DNA of 45,856 nt, taken from assembly GCA_030692055.1 (NCBI GenBank), contig JAUYCY010000033.1, positions 1 to 45,856 on the forward strand, in the 5' to 3' direction. Origin of the DNA: Candidatus Omnitrophota bacterium (GTDB lineage: Bacteria > Omnitrophota > Koll11 > Duberdicusellales > 4484-171). Shown here piece after piece: positions 7,986-15,798 of the stretch (the first letter of the stretch is position 1; each line of letters starts with the position of its first letter). The position numbers and the translations under genes were made by a program. The notes under the pieces are model-generated. The model ran no database searches and was not told the origin of the DNA. It worked only from the letters and a program-made list of their open reading frames with translations.

Positions 7986-8731
7986 ATGTATAATAAGGAT
8001 AACGCTTACCGTGAAGAGCGCGAATTTTTTGATAAAGTAGTAGAAAAACACGGTGAAGTCTGGTGGGGGTCAGATACCCCTGCAGGACGAGTGAGGCTGC
8101 AAAGAAAGGCGGAGGTTCTTTCCAAAACGTTATGCGATAGCAAGAAATATTTTATTTTAGAAGTAGGGTGTGGAACGGGCGCTTTTAGTCAATATATAGT
8201 TAGCCGGATTAATTTTTAGTATATATAGCATGTGCCATTTCACCCAGCGCCATAAAGGTAGCTAAACAAAGGTTGAGTACGTACCCTCGCGTATACTTTG
8301 AAAATAACGATGTGGCAAATTTGAATTATAAAAATGCTGTTTTTGACTTAATTATCAGTAATTCCACCCTTCATCATGTCTCCTTAGAAAAGTCTTTAAA
8401 AGAAATGTATAGGGTCTTAATGCCAGGTGGAATTATATGGTTTTCGGAGCCAAATATGATGAATCCGCAGGTATTTATCGAACGAAAATTTCGTTTTATA
8501 GGCAAGATGCTCCAAGTGACCAAAGGGGAAACAGCGTTTTTTAGCTGGCGTATAAAAAAAACATTGGAGGAAATAGGTTTTAAACGCGTTCAAATTAAGT
8601 ATTTTGATTTTTTGCACCCGTTAACTCCGCAACCCTTAATCAATCTTGTAGTTTGGGTTAGCGAAAAGCTAGAGAGACTCCCACTCTTAAATGGGCTCAG
8701 CGGTTCTTTATTGATTACAGCAGTAAAATGA
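7986..8731 (+). pseudogene. SAM-dependent methyltransferase, split by one frameshift
   Basis: The first frame (7986-8219) ends soon after motif I FILEVGCGTGAFSQYI. The second frame, open from 8213 to 8731, begins LVYIACAISPSAIKVAKQR and continues through FDLIISNSTLHHVSLEKSLKEMYRVLMPGGIIWFSEPN. Together they make a ~248-residue Methyltransf_11/25 protein. The switch falls in a run of five T at 8213-8217; one extra T would restore the frame. A sequencing or assembly error is as likely as true inactivation. Its position at the head of the island suggests it belonged with the downstream methyltransferase and glycosyltransferase genes. Confidence 0.8.
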
Positions 8732-8732
8732 T

Positions 8733-9554
8733 ATGCTAAATCTATTATACAAGTGTTTTTATAAACATCGAAATGAGATAATTGAATGGTTAAAATTACC
8801 TTGTTTACGAGGAATTCAGGATTACGACCAACCAGAGTTTATATCCCTTCGGGGTAGCATTATTCAAAAGAAAGGTTTTTTGCGGAAACTATACATAGAT
8901 TTTTATAAAATATTAAAAAATAGAATATATACTGGGGCTAGTAAACATTCACAGGGTAGTGTTATCGTTGAATTAGGAAGCAATGGCGGATTTATAAAAG
9001 ATATTATTTCTTCAACAATAACGTCTGATATAGTTTTTCTACCCAATATAGATATGGCCATATCAGCTATGGAATTACCATTTAAAAATAATTCAATAAA
9101 TACATTCTTATTAATTAATGTATTACATCATTTTCGAGACCCATATAAGTTTTTTTGTGAAGCAGAACGATGTTTGACAAACAATGGAAAAATGGTAATG
9201 ATTGAACCAGCCAATTCTATATGGGGAAAGTTTATTTATAAAAATTTCCATCACGAACCATTTGATACTTTTGCCGACTGGAAAAACACTAACTTGCTAA
9301 TGGATAGCAATGGGGCATTACCATGGATTATTTTCTATAGAGATAGAAATATATTTGAAGAAAAGTTTCCTTCATTGTGCATCAAAACACTTAAATTGCA
9401 TACTCCTACACGCTATATTATAAGCGGTGGTGTATCAATGCGGCAACTTTTACCAGATGTAACTTATAATTTTATTAAGGGGTTAGAAATTTTACTTTCG
9501 CCTTTGAATAGATATATAGGTATGTTTTTAACAATAGAGTTGGAGAAGTTATAG
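8733..9554 (+). CDS. SAM-dependent methyltransferase (Methyltransf_11-like)
   Basis: A 273-residue protein with a degenerate motif I VIVELGSNGGFIKDII (residues ~77-92), LLINVLHHFRDPYKFFCEAERCL (motif IV/post-IV region), then NGKMVMIEPANS. The C-terminus is rich in aromatic residues and could bind a lipid or glycan substrate. The ATG overlaps the end of the preceding methyltransferase (one-base gap), so the two are co-transcribed. The substrate is unknown; neighbours point to a polyprenyl-linked sugar or lipid. Confidence 0.75.
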   Translation: MLNLLYKCFYKHRNEIIEWLKLPCLRGIQDYDQPEFISLRGSIIQKKGFLRKLYIDFYKILKNRIYTGASKHSQGSVIVELGSNGGFIKDIISSTITSDIVFLPNIDMAISAMELPFKNNSINTFLLINVLHHFRDPYKFFCEAERCLTNNGKMVMIEPANSIWGKFIYKNFHHEPFDTFADWKNTNLLMDSNGALPWIIFYRDRNIFEEKFPSLCIKTLKLHTPTRYIISGGVSMRQLLPDVTYNFIKGLEILLSPLNRYIGMFLTIELEKL

Positions 9555-9580
9555 ACAATATTTTTAAGCATATATAAGTT

Positions 9581-10267
9581 ATGTTAGAAAATAAAGTAAC
9601 AGTAATTATCCCCACAAAAAACGAAGAACAAACCATAGAGGAGGTTATCAATAATGTCAAGAAATACATAAACAATATAGTGGTAATCGATGGTCATTCT
9701 ACAGATAAGACTAGAGAAATTGTTCAATCTTTAAATGTCCCAGTTATTTTAGATGATGGAAAAGGAAAGGGTAGCGCTATTCGTAAGGCGATAGATATGA
9801 TAAATACAGAAATATTAGTATTTATAGATGCAGATATGTCTCATGACGCTGCAGATATTCCAAGATTGATTCAGCCTATATTAGATGGTAAAGCAGATCA
9901 TGTTAGTGGTTCCAGAATGCTGGGAGGATCGGATGAACTATACGGTGATATTTCTAAATTTTTTAAAGAATTAGCGAGTCACACAATCACTCTTTTTATA
10001 AATTATTATTTTAACGTTCGTCTTACTGATACACAAAATGGATTTAGAGCTATCCGAACAGCAGTGGCTAAAAAGCTTAATTTGAAAGAAAACAGTTTTA
10101 CAATCGAACAGGAGATGATTATAAGAACTTTAAAGGGTCGTTTTCGGATAGTGGAAGTGCCTACGCATGAATTTGTAAGAAAAGGCGGTAAGGAAAAACT
10201 AAAACTTTGGAAAACATGGTTTAAATATATTTGGTCCCTGCTGAAAAATTTATATTTTAAAAAGTAA
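9581..10267 (+). CDS. Family 2 glycosyltransferase (polyprenyl-phosphate sugar transferase-like)
   Basis: A 228-residue GT-A fold protein: VTVIIPTKNEEQTIEEVI at the N-terminus, IVVIDGHSTDKT, the nucleotide-sugar/metal motif FIDADMSHD (~residues 86-94) and a DTQNGFRAI segment typical of DPM1-like enzymes. There are no membrane helices beyond weak hydrophobicity at the C-terminus. Family knowledge: transfer of mannose or another hexose from a nucleotide sugar to polyprenyl phosphate. The downstream GT39-like membrane protein could use such a lipid-linked donor, so the two probably work together. Confidence 0.85.
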   Translation: MLENKVTVIIPTKNEEQTIEEVINNVKKYINNIVVIDGHSTDKTREIVQSLNVPVILDDGKGKGSAIRKAIDMINTEILVFIDADMSHDAADIPRLIQPILDGKADHVSGSRMLGGSDELYGDISKFFKELASHTITLFINYYFNVRLTDTQNGFRAIRTAVAKKLNLKENSFTIEQEMIIRTLKGRFRIVEVPTHEFVRKGGKEKLKLWKTWFKYIWSLLKNLYFKK

Positions 10268-10275
10268 GTAACCAG

Positions 10276-11703
10276 ATGAATATATTGCTAATTAATCCCC
10301 CTGCTGTGGATGGGGTAAAACAGGTACGGGAGGGCCGTTGTCAACAGAGAGCAGGCGCATGGACAGCAATCTGGCCTCCTATAAGCTTAGCTACTACCGC
10401 AAGCGTATTAAGAGATAATGGTTTTAAGGTAAAAATAAACGATTGTATTGTTGAAGAGCTGAATTTTGAAGACATTCAACGGATTATCGAAGATTTTAAA
10501 CCCGGCTTGGTTATACTAAATGTTGCCACCCCCTCTATAGTAAGCGACTTGGGCACCGCACGATATATTAAGAAGGTATGCAGGGATGTAAAAATTGCTA
10601 CAATTGGTATTCATTGCTCCGCCTTGCCCAAAGAATGCCTAAATTTTGAGCAGGATATAGATTTTATTGTAAGGGGAGAACCAGAATATACGGTAAGGGA
10701 TTTAGCCTTTTTAATAAGCAACAAAAATGAGATTTTCCTTCGAGAGGTAAAAGGCATATCTTATTGGGATGGCGGCATAGTTATTAATAACGAAGACCGC
10801 GAGGTGATTGAAAACTTAGATGAATTGTCCTTTCCAGCGTGGGATTTAATTGACCGCGGAAAATATATTTTGCCATTTTCGTTAAGAAAGTTTTTGTTAA
10901 TAGCTACCTCGCGAGGATGTCCCCATTCTTGTATATTTTGCGCAGAAAATACTTATTACAGCAGAAAGTACAGAAAGCGTTCCCCTGAAAGAATTGCCGA
11001 TGAGCTCGAGTGGGTTAAAAATACATTTGGTATATACGATTTCCTTTTTTGGTCAGAATCTTTTACGTTGGACCAGAACTTTGCAAGGTTAGTGGCAGAA
11101 GAAATTATAAACAGAAAAATAAAAGTAAATTGGGTCTGCAATAGCCGCGTAGATAATGTAGATTTTAATTTACTTAAGATATTCAAAAAAGCAGGTTGCT
11201 GGATGATTGGTTATGGCGTCGAATCGGGGAGTCAAAAGGTTTTGGATTTAATGGGCAAGAAAATAAAGCTGTCACAGATAAAAGAAGCAGTAGAGTTATC
11301 TAAGAAGGCAGGGCTAAAAGTTACGGCGCACTGTATATTAGGTTTTCCTGGCGAAACCATGGAGACAATGGGGGAAACAGTAAATTTTGTAAAAAAATTA
11401 GACATTGATTTTGTTCAATTTTACTGTGCCGTGCCATTTCCTGGCTCGCACCTTTATAATCTTAAAGATAGCGGGTTATATGAGTTCACTTTTTCAGACT
11501 GGAAATTTTTCGAGCAAAATTTTTGCGTTATGAATACAAAGTTTCTTTCGGCAGAACAAGTAATGTCTTTTCGCCGCAGGGCCTACAAAGAATTCTACTT
11601 AAGGCCAAAGATTATATTAAATGTGTTAAGGGAAATAAGATCTTTTAAGGGGCTCATTAACTTTATAGGCGCTATTAAAGAATTTATGAATTGGATAGAA
11701 TAA
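10276..11703 (+). CDS. B12-binding-domain radical SAM protein
   Basis: A 475-residue protein. Residues 1-150 form a Rossmann-like cobalamin-binding-type domain (MNILLINPP...; GIHCSALPKE) but lack the DxHxxG cobalt ligand, so any B12 would be bound base-off. The radical SAM core has TSRGCPHSCIFC (C215, C219, C222), then GYGVESGSQKVLDLMGKK and CILGFPGET. This is the BchE/hopanoid/methylthio-type layout. It is likely to methylate or rearrange an unactivated carbon in a lipid or sugar of the island. Nine bases separate it from the glycosyltransferase upstream. Confidence 0.85.
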   Translation: MNILLINPPAVDGVKQVREGRCQQRAGAWTAIWPPISLATTASVLRDNGFKVKINDCIVEELNFEDIQRIIEDFKPGLVILNVATPSIVSDLGTARYIKKVCRDVKIATIGIHCSALPKECLNFEQDIDFIVRGEPEYTVRDLAFLISNKNEIFLREVKGISYWDGGIVINNEDREVIENLDELSFPAWDLIDRGKYILPFSLRKFLLIATSRGCPHSCIFCAENTYYSRKYRKRSPERIADELEWVKNTFGIYDFLFWSESFTLDQNFARLVAEEIINRKIKVNWVCNSRVDNVDFNLLKIFKKAGCWMIGYGVESGSQKVLDLMGKKIKLSQIKEAVELSKKAGLKVTAHCILGFPGETMETMGETVNFVKKLDIDFVQFYCAVPFPGSHLYNLKDSGLYEFTFSDWKFFEQNFCVMNTKFLSAEQVMSFRRRAYKEFYLRPKIILNVLREIRSFKGLINFIGAIKEFMNWIE

Positions 11704-11709
11704 TTTAAG

Positions 11710-13119
11710 ATGACTTTAAAGGAATCAAAAGTAAAGATGTCAATAACCGACAAATACTTATGGGTGATAACTATTATCATTTTGTGTTTTATATTCGTTT
11801 ATCAACTATTTAAAAATTTTTCACCATACATTGTGACAAAAGACATAATATTACAAGGAAAAAATTATTTTATGCTTGTTACTTTTTGTGCCACGGGAAT
11901 ATTTTCGGTTATTTTTATAAAAAATATAGAAAAATACGGTAAAGCCAAAAGCCTTTTTTTGTTGCTTTCTATTTTTCTCGTTCTAAGCATATCTTATGTT
12001 AATTTTGGCAAAAGAAGCTGGAAAGGTAGCGACGTAGCCTATGATTTATATGGTCAAAGTATAGCGGTAAATGAGGTTGGAATTTTAAACTATATGGCTA
12101 ATTACAATAGTTACGGTGTCCTTCCAGACGAAAGCAAAGATAATTTTTCTAAGCATTTAAATTTGTTGGGTGTAAATGAACAAGTAGAACGTATATCTAC
12201 GGAAAAAGCAGATATTTACGGTAAGCAATATCATCATTTTTCAATGAATCCACCGCTGAGTTCTTTAATCTGTTTTTTTTGGATGAAAATTTTTGGTTTT
12301 TCCAAAGGCTCGCTAAATTTATTTATTTTGGTAATAACCTTTGTCAATCTAATTATATTGTATCAATTATTCTGCTTACTATTTCAAAAAGCTATAGCGA
12401 CATGGTTAAGCTTGGTATGGATAACGACCCCCGAAACACTAAAAATTCTTAATCCACCTACATTAGAGCCATTTGTGATTTTCTTTTTGCTTTTTGCAGT
12501 ATACATGTTTTATCTTTCTGAGAAGAAAAAGAGAAGTGGCTTTCATTTTGTTGCGGGAGTTTTTGCAGGGTTAGCAATATATACAAAATTTACTGCTATT
12601 CCAATATTTTTAATGTTTGTCATTTTATACACGATAAATTTTATACCACGTAGATTTAAACCGCTGCGTCTATTCGTGTTGGGTTCCCTAAGTATAATTT
12701 CGGTATTTTTATTTTTGGGATATAATCCTGTTTACACTATAATTACCGCGGGACTAAAGACTCAATATTATATTCGGAATAATCCTTTATCTTTTGTCAG
12801 GTATATAAGTTTACCTTTATACCTTGGTTTTCCAATGTTGGCACTTGTGTTTTTAGCAATAAAAGAGGCCATAAAGCCCGCCCGAAACAAAATCAAAATT
12901 TTTGAAAATAATGAAAATTTCTTATACTTTGTAACTTTTATTCTAATGTATATAATTTATTTTAGCACAGATGCTCCAAATAGATATTGTATGCCTTATT
13001 TTCCTTTGCTTTTAATCATTTTAGGGCGTTATATTCAGGAAAAGGAGAATTGTTTAAGCAGATATAATTATATTTTCTTTTTCAACCTTCCGTTTATTGT
13101 TTTAAGCGAGTTTTTATAG
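11710..13119 (+). CDS. GT39-like (PMT_2/ArnT-type) membrane glycosyltransferase
   Basis: A 469-residue polytopic protein with about eleven hydrophobic segments. After two N-terminal helices comes a periplasmic stretch with GSDVAYDLYGQSIAV and YHHFSMNPPLSSLICFFW, which matches the acidic-then-PPL pattern of PMT_2 glycosyltransferases. Members use polyprenyl-phosphate sugars to glycosylate lipid A, proteins or lipids on the outer face of the inner membrane. It is the last gene of the island and is preceded by the GT2 gene that could make its donor. The start may be ATG 11710 or ATG 11746. Confidence 0.7.
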   Translation: MTLKESKVKMSITDKYLWVITIIILCFIFVYQLFKNFSPYIVTKDIILQGKNYFMLVTFCATGIFSVIFIKNIEKYGKAKSLFLLLSIFLVLSISYVNFGKRSWKGSDVAYDLYGQSIAVNEVGILNYMANYNSYGVLPDESKDNFSKHLNLLGVNEQVERISTEKADIYGKQYHHFSMNPPLSSLICFFWMKIFGFSKGSLNLFILVITFVNLIILYQLFCLLFQKAIATWLSLVWITTPETLKILNPPTLEPFVIFFLLFAVYMFYLSEKKKRSGFHFVAGVFAGLAIYTKFTAIPIFLMFVILYTINFIPRRFKPLRLFVLGSLSIISVFLFLGYNPVYTIITAGLKTQYYIRNNPLSFVRYISLPLYLGFPMLALVFLAIKEAIKPARNKIKIFENNENFLYFVTFILMYIIYFSTDAPNRYCMPYFPLLLIILGRYIQEKENCLSRYNYIFFFNLPFIVLSEFL

Positions 13120-13146
13120 TTTCAGATATTATGGAAAAATATCCTA

Positions 13147-13166
13147 TTTGTTAATGGGGAGCAGTA
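13147..13166 (-). repeat. IS3-type terminal sequence, direct repeat 2
   Basis: Exact 20-bp copy of 7913-7932 in the same orientation, but with no OrfA beside it. It sits 28 bp after the last gene of the island and 54 bp before the toxin-antitoxin pair. Confidence 0.75.
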
Positions 13167-13219
13167 CATGCTTGACGTTTATATATCATTATGATATACT
13201 TTAATCGGAGGTGAAATTT

Positions 13220-13453
13220 ATGTCTATAACAATGGATAAAGAGTTGCTCATAAGAATGCCTGCACCGCTTTATAATCGGGTAAAGAGGCTTTGCGCAAAA
13301 CAATACAAATCCCTTTCTGCTTTCGTGAGAGAACTCCTGCTTGAGCGGCTTGACGATTCTTTGACAGCCAAAGAGATGGAAGAAATAGCTGAAGGCGAAA
13401 AACAATACCTTAAGGGTAAAGGCGTTAATTGGAGAGCAGTAAAACGTGGATAA
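13220..13453 (+). CDS. RelB-like antitoxin (ribbon-helix-helix)
   Basis: A 77-residue protein starting at ATG 13220; GGAGG at 13207-13211 is its ribosome-binding site, so an in-frame GTG at 13211 is too close to be used. The N-terminal MSITMDKELLIRMPAPLYNRVKRLC and SLSAFVRELLLERL form a ribbon-helix-helix DNA-binding fold; the C-terminal KEMEEIAEGEKQYLKGKG helix is the likely toxin-neutralising part. It overlaps the toxin start by eight bases, the usual antitoxin-first arrangement, and would autorepress the pair. Confidence 0.8.
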   Translation: MSITMDKELLIRMPAPLYNRVKRLCAKQYKSLSAFVRELLLERLDDSLTAKEMEEIAEGEKQYLKGKGVNWRAVKRG

Positions 13454-13715
13454 ATTTGAAGTAACATTAGTTTCTCAAGCCTTGAAATTCTATAAAAAAT
13501 GCCCTCTGGAACTGGCGGGGAGACTAAACAAGTGCTTCGAAATATTAGAAACTAACCCCTTTCATGGCCAAAATATAAAGTTGCTACGAGGAACAGAGAG
13601 GCGGTATAGATATCGCATTGGCGGTTACCGCGTCATCTATAGCATTGATAAAGATTCTCGCAAAGTCATTGTTACTCTTATTTCTCCTCGGCCTTCTGCT
13701 TATCATGATATCTAA
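13446..13715 (+). CDS. RelE/ParE superfamily toxin
   Basis: An 89-residue protein starting with GTG at 13446 inside the antitoxin gene. It has the RelE/ParE pattern: FYKKCPLELAGRLNKCFEILETNPF, then LLRGTERRYRYRIGGYRVIYSIDK and VTLISPRPSAYHDI. The RYRIGGYRVIY strand and the C-terminal ProArg...Tyr are typical of the mRNA-interferase RelE branch; the last Tyr could be catalytic. Function as a ribosome-dependent RNase is inferred from family. Confidence 0.8.
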   Translation: MDKFEVTLVSQALKFYKKCPLELAGRLNKCFEILETNPFHGQNIKLLRGTERRYRYRIGGYRVIYSIDKDSRKVIVTLISPRPSAYHDI

Positions 13716-13757
13716 ATCTTTAGAATATTATTTCTGCCGAAAATTTAAGTTTGTTGA

Positions 13758-13786
13758 TTTACTATTTAGAGTATTTTTGATATAAT
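13758..13786 (+). promoter_or_regulatory. Promoter of the nucleotidyltransferase module
   Basis: TTTACT, a 17-bp spacer and a perfect TATAAT (13781-13786), nine bases before the ATG at 13796. There is no Shine-Dalgarno sequence, so a leaderless transcript is likely. Confidence 0.55.
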
Positions 13787-13795
13787 TATATCGTT

Positions 13796-13987
13796 ATGAA
13801 ACGTATTTTAAAACTTAAAAGGCATAATTCCGATAAAGAAATAGAGTTCGAAATCAATTATCTGAAATCTCTTTCAGTAAAGCAGAGGTTTCGGATGATG
13901 CTGAAAAAGACGAAGGAGATGCTGCGGCTATTGGAGAATAATGGACACAGAAGGCCTTTTGAAATTACTAAAAGAACACAAGGTTGA
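13796..13987 (+). CDS. Small hypothetical protein preceding a nucleotidyltransferase
   Basis: A 63-residue basic protein (MKRILKLKRHNSDKEIEFE...) with a helix LSVKQRFRMMLKKTKEMLRLL. Small proteins of this type often sit just upstream of MNT-like nucleotidyltransferases; here the ATG of the nucleotidyltransferase (13941) lies inside its 3' end, so translation is coupled. The C-terminal ~15 residues (GHRRPFEITKRTQG) fit the family expectation. No biochemical role is known to me. Confidence 0.6.
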   Translation: MKRILKLKRHNSDKEIEFEINYLKSLSVKQRFRMMLKKTKEMLRLLENNGHRRPFEITKRTQG

Positions 13988-14371
13988 TTTTGTAGTTATC
14001 GGTGCAACCGCCTTTCCTGTCCATGGCTATGCGCGAGCGACCCTGGACATTGCATTTTTATTAGGCCGACAGAAGATAATGCAAAAAAAACGTGGCAGGC
14101 TTTGAAAGAATTTGGTTACGATGTTACCGATATTAAAATTAAAGATTTACTTAATAAGAAATTGCTCATCCGTCAGTATGCTGTAGAAACAGATATCCAT
14201 CCTTTTGTAAAAGGTGTTACCTTCAATGAAGTCTGGAAAAATAAGGTCCGGGCCAAATTTGGTGACATCTTTGTTAATTTTGCCTCTCTTGGTGACCTCA
14301 TTAAGATGAAAAAGGCTGCGGCAAGAGCTAAGGTCTTAGAAGACCTCAGGTATTTAAAAAAACTTAAATAA
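13941..14371 (+). pseudogene. MNT-type nucleotidyltransferase with a one-base deletion
   Basis: Reading from ATG 13941 gives LLKLLKEHKVDFVVIGATAF, then GYARATLDI; the expected DxD signature LDIDIFIRPTEDN appears only after shifting by one base at 14052/14053, where GAC ATT G-C ATT has lost one base. The rest (TWQALKEFGYDV to RYLKKLK, ending 14371) is intact. Restored, it is a ~144-residue nucleotidyltransferase of the DUF6036/AbiEii-like fold (GG/GA-x-A...DLD motif). The deletion destroys the catalytic Asp pair. It may be a true pseudogene or a sequence error. Confidence 0.8.
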
Positions 14372-14379
14372 TCCATCCG

Positions 14380-15474
14380 ATGAAAAAAAAAATTATTATT
14401 GTAGGCGCTGGGCCCACTGGTTGTTATCTGGCACAACTTCTAAAAAAAGAAGGTCTAGCCCCTTTACTAATTGAAGAACACAGAGAGATAGGTCGGCCTG
14501 TACATTGTGCCGGGTTAGTAGGAAAAAAAGTATTTGAGGAAACAAAAATTCCTCTTTCTTCAGACTGCATCCTCAACACTATTAATGGTGCAATTATTAA
14601 CGTAGGTAATGATAAGATACCCTTGAAAAGAAAAGAAGTGGCATATGTAATTGACAGAGAAAAATTCGATAAACATTTAGGAGAGGGTTTAAACATTATT
14701 TTTGAGACTCGATTTTTAGGGTTGGAAAAAAAAAATGACAGCTATATTATTGAGACCGACAAAGGCCATCTAGAGGCAGATATTGTTATTGGTGCAGATG
14801 GCGCAAAATCAGCGCTCAGGGATTTTATCAGCACCAATCATATGGAGTATTTAAAGGGAGTGCAGTTTCGCATGCAAGTACAGCTAGAACATAACGATAT
14901 GGTTGAAGTATACATAAAAAAACCATATTTTTATTGGCTTATACCTGAATCAAAAGAGACTATACGCATAGGAGTTCTTTCTCGAAATCCCTACCACGAC
15001 TTGCTCGAGTTTATTGAAGAAAGAAAATTAAATGGTAAGATTCTAGAAAGATTTGCCGGCATAGTCCCCCTTAATCATTTTAGCCCTTTGTTTAAAGAAC
15101 TTGTGTTTTTAGTAGGAGACAGCGCCTCTCAGATAAAACCGCTAACGTATGGAGGGATATATTTAGGTATGCGTTCAGCAGAGATGCTTTCTGAATGTAT
15201 ACTTAAAGAGAAATTTTCTGATTATAATTTGCTTTGGAAAAAGCGCTTTGGTAAAGAGGTAAACCTAGCGCTAAAAGCAAGACAGGTATTTTATAAGCTT
15301 ACCGATAATGATATTGAGAAATTATTTTCTTTTATTAAGGAAAGAAGCGATATAATCGAAAACAAGGGAGATTTCGAAAATCATTCGCAACTGGTATGGG
15401 AGTTTTTGAAATATCCGAGGCTTTCCAAAGATATTTTAGGTATTTTTTTAAAAATCGTTAAGGAGAGCCTATAG
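14380..15474 (+). CDS. Geranylgeranyl-reductase-family flavoprotein
   Basis: A 364-residue FAD-dependent oxidoreductase. GxGxxG dinucleotide motif IIIVGAGPTGCYLAQLL at the N-terminus, GRPVHCAGLVGKKV (residues ~40-53, like the FAD/substrate motif of GGR enzymes), VIGADGAKSALRDF and LVFLVGDSASQIKPLTYGGIYLGM (the GD motif). Members reduce isoprenoid chains of membrane lipids, chlorophyll or quinones. A role in saturating a polyprenyl carrier or unusual membrane lipid fits the neighbouring glycosyltransferase island but is inference. It lies eight bases after the broken nucleotidyltransferase. Confidence 0.8.
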   Translation: MKKKIIIVGAGPTGCYLAQLLKKEGLAPLLIEEHREIGRPVHCAGLVGKKVFEETKIPLSSDCILNTINGAIINVGNDKIPLKRKEVAYVIDREKFDKHLGEGLNIIFETRFLGLEKKNDSYIIETDKGHLEADIVIGADGAKSALRDFISTNHMEYLKGVQFRMQVQLEHNDMVEVYIKKPYFYWLIPESKETIRIGVLSRNPYHDLLEFIEERKLNGKILERFAGIVPLNHFSPLFKELVFLVGDSASQIKPLTYGGIYLGMRSAEMLSECILKEKFSDYNLLWKKRFGKEVNLALKARQVFYKLTDNDIEKLFSFIKERSDIIENKGDFENHSQLVWEFLKYPRLSKDILGIFLKIVKESL

Positions 15475-15480
15475 CCTTTT

Positions 15481-15795
15481 TAACCCCAAATTTTTCTAAT
15501 GAAAAATTTGCCCGAAGGGCAGCTCTTTATTTTCCATAAGAAGATTCTCATACGTAGAAATAAAGGGCTGGGTTAACCCAGCCCTAATTTTACTGATAAG
15601 GCTTGATTTTTTAAGCAAAACAATAGATGAGAGTGTAAACGTTTATATCTAGCAACTTGCCTTGTTTGTAAAATTGGGGCTGCCTAAAGGCAAAATTTGC
15701 GTTGTACCTTTTTGGTAAACAAGGTTTATCATTAAGCATAAGGTTATAAATAAGTTAAGAACATTATCTATTTCCTAACGCAAATTTTGGGTTAA
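15481..15795 (+). repeat. MITE-like repeat family M, best-preserved copy
   Basis: 315 bp with terminal inverted repeats TAACCCCAAATTT and AAATTTTGGGTTA (12 of 13 positions pair). The interior contains the hairpin AGCTCTTTATT...AATAAAGGGCT, the palindrome GCTGGGTTAACCCAGC and the pair CCCTAATTTTAC...GTAAAATTGGGG. There is no ORF. The element ends three bases before the ATG of the GGDEF gene, leaving no room for a separate ribosome-binding site. Confidence 0.85.
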
Positions 15796-15798
15796 AAT

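Noticed and set aside
8195..8225. Programmed -1 frameshifting site in the split methyltransferase
   Set aside because: The bases before the stop (AAT TTT TAG) do not form a slippery heptamer that lets both tRNAs re-pair, and no downstream pseudoknot was seen; a one-base deletion is simpler.
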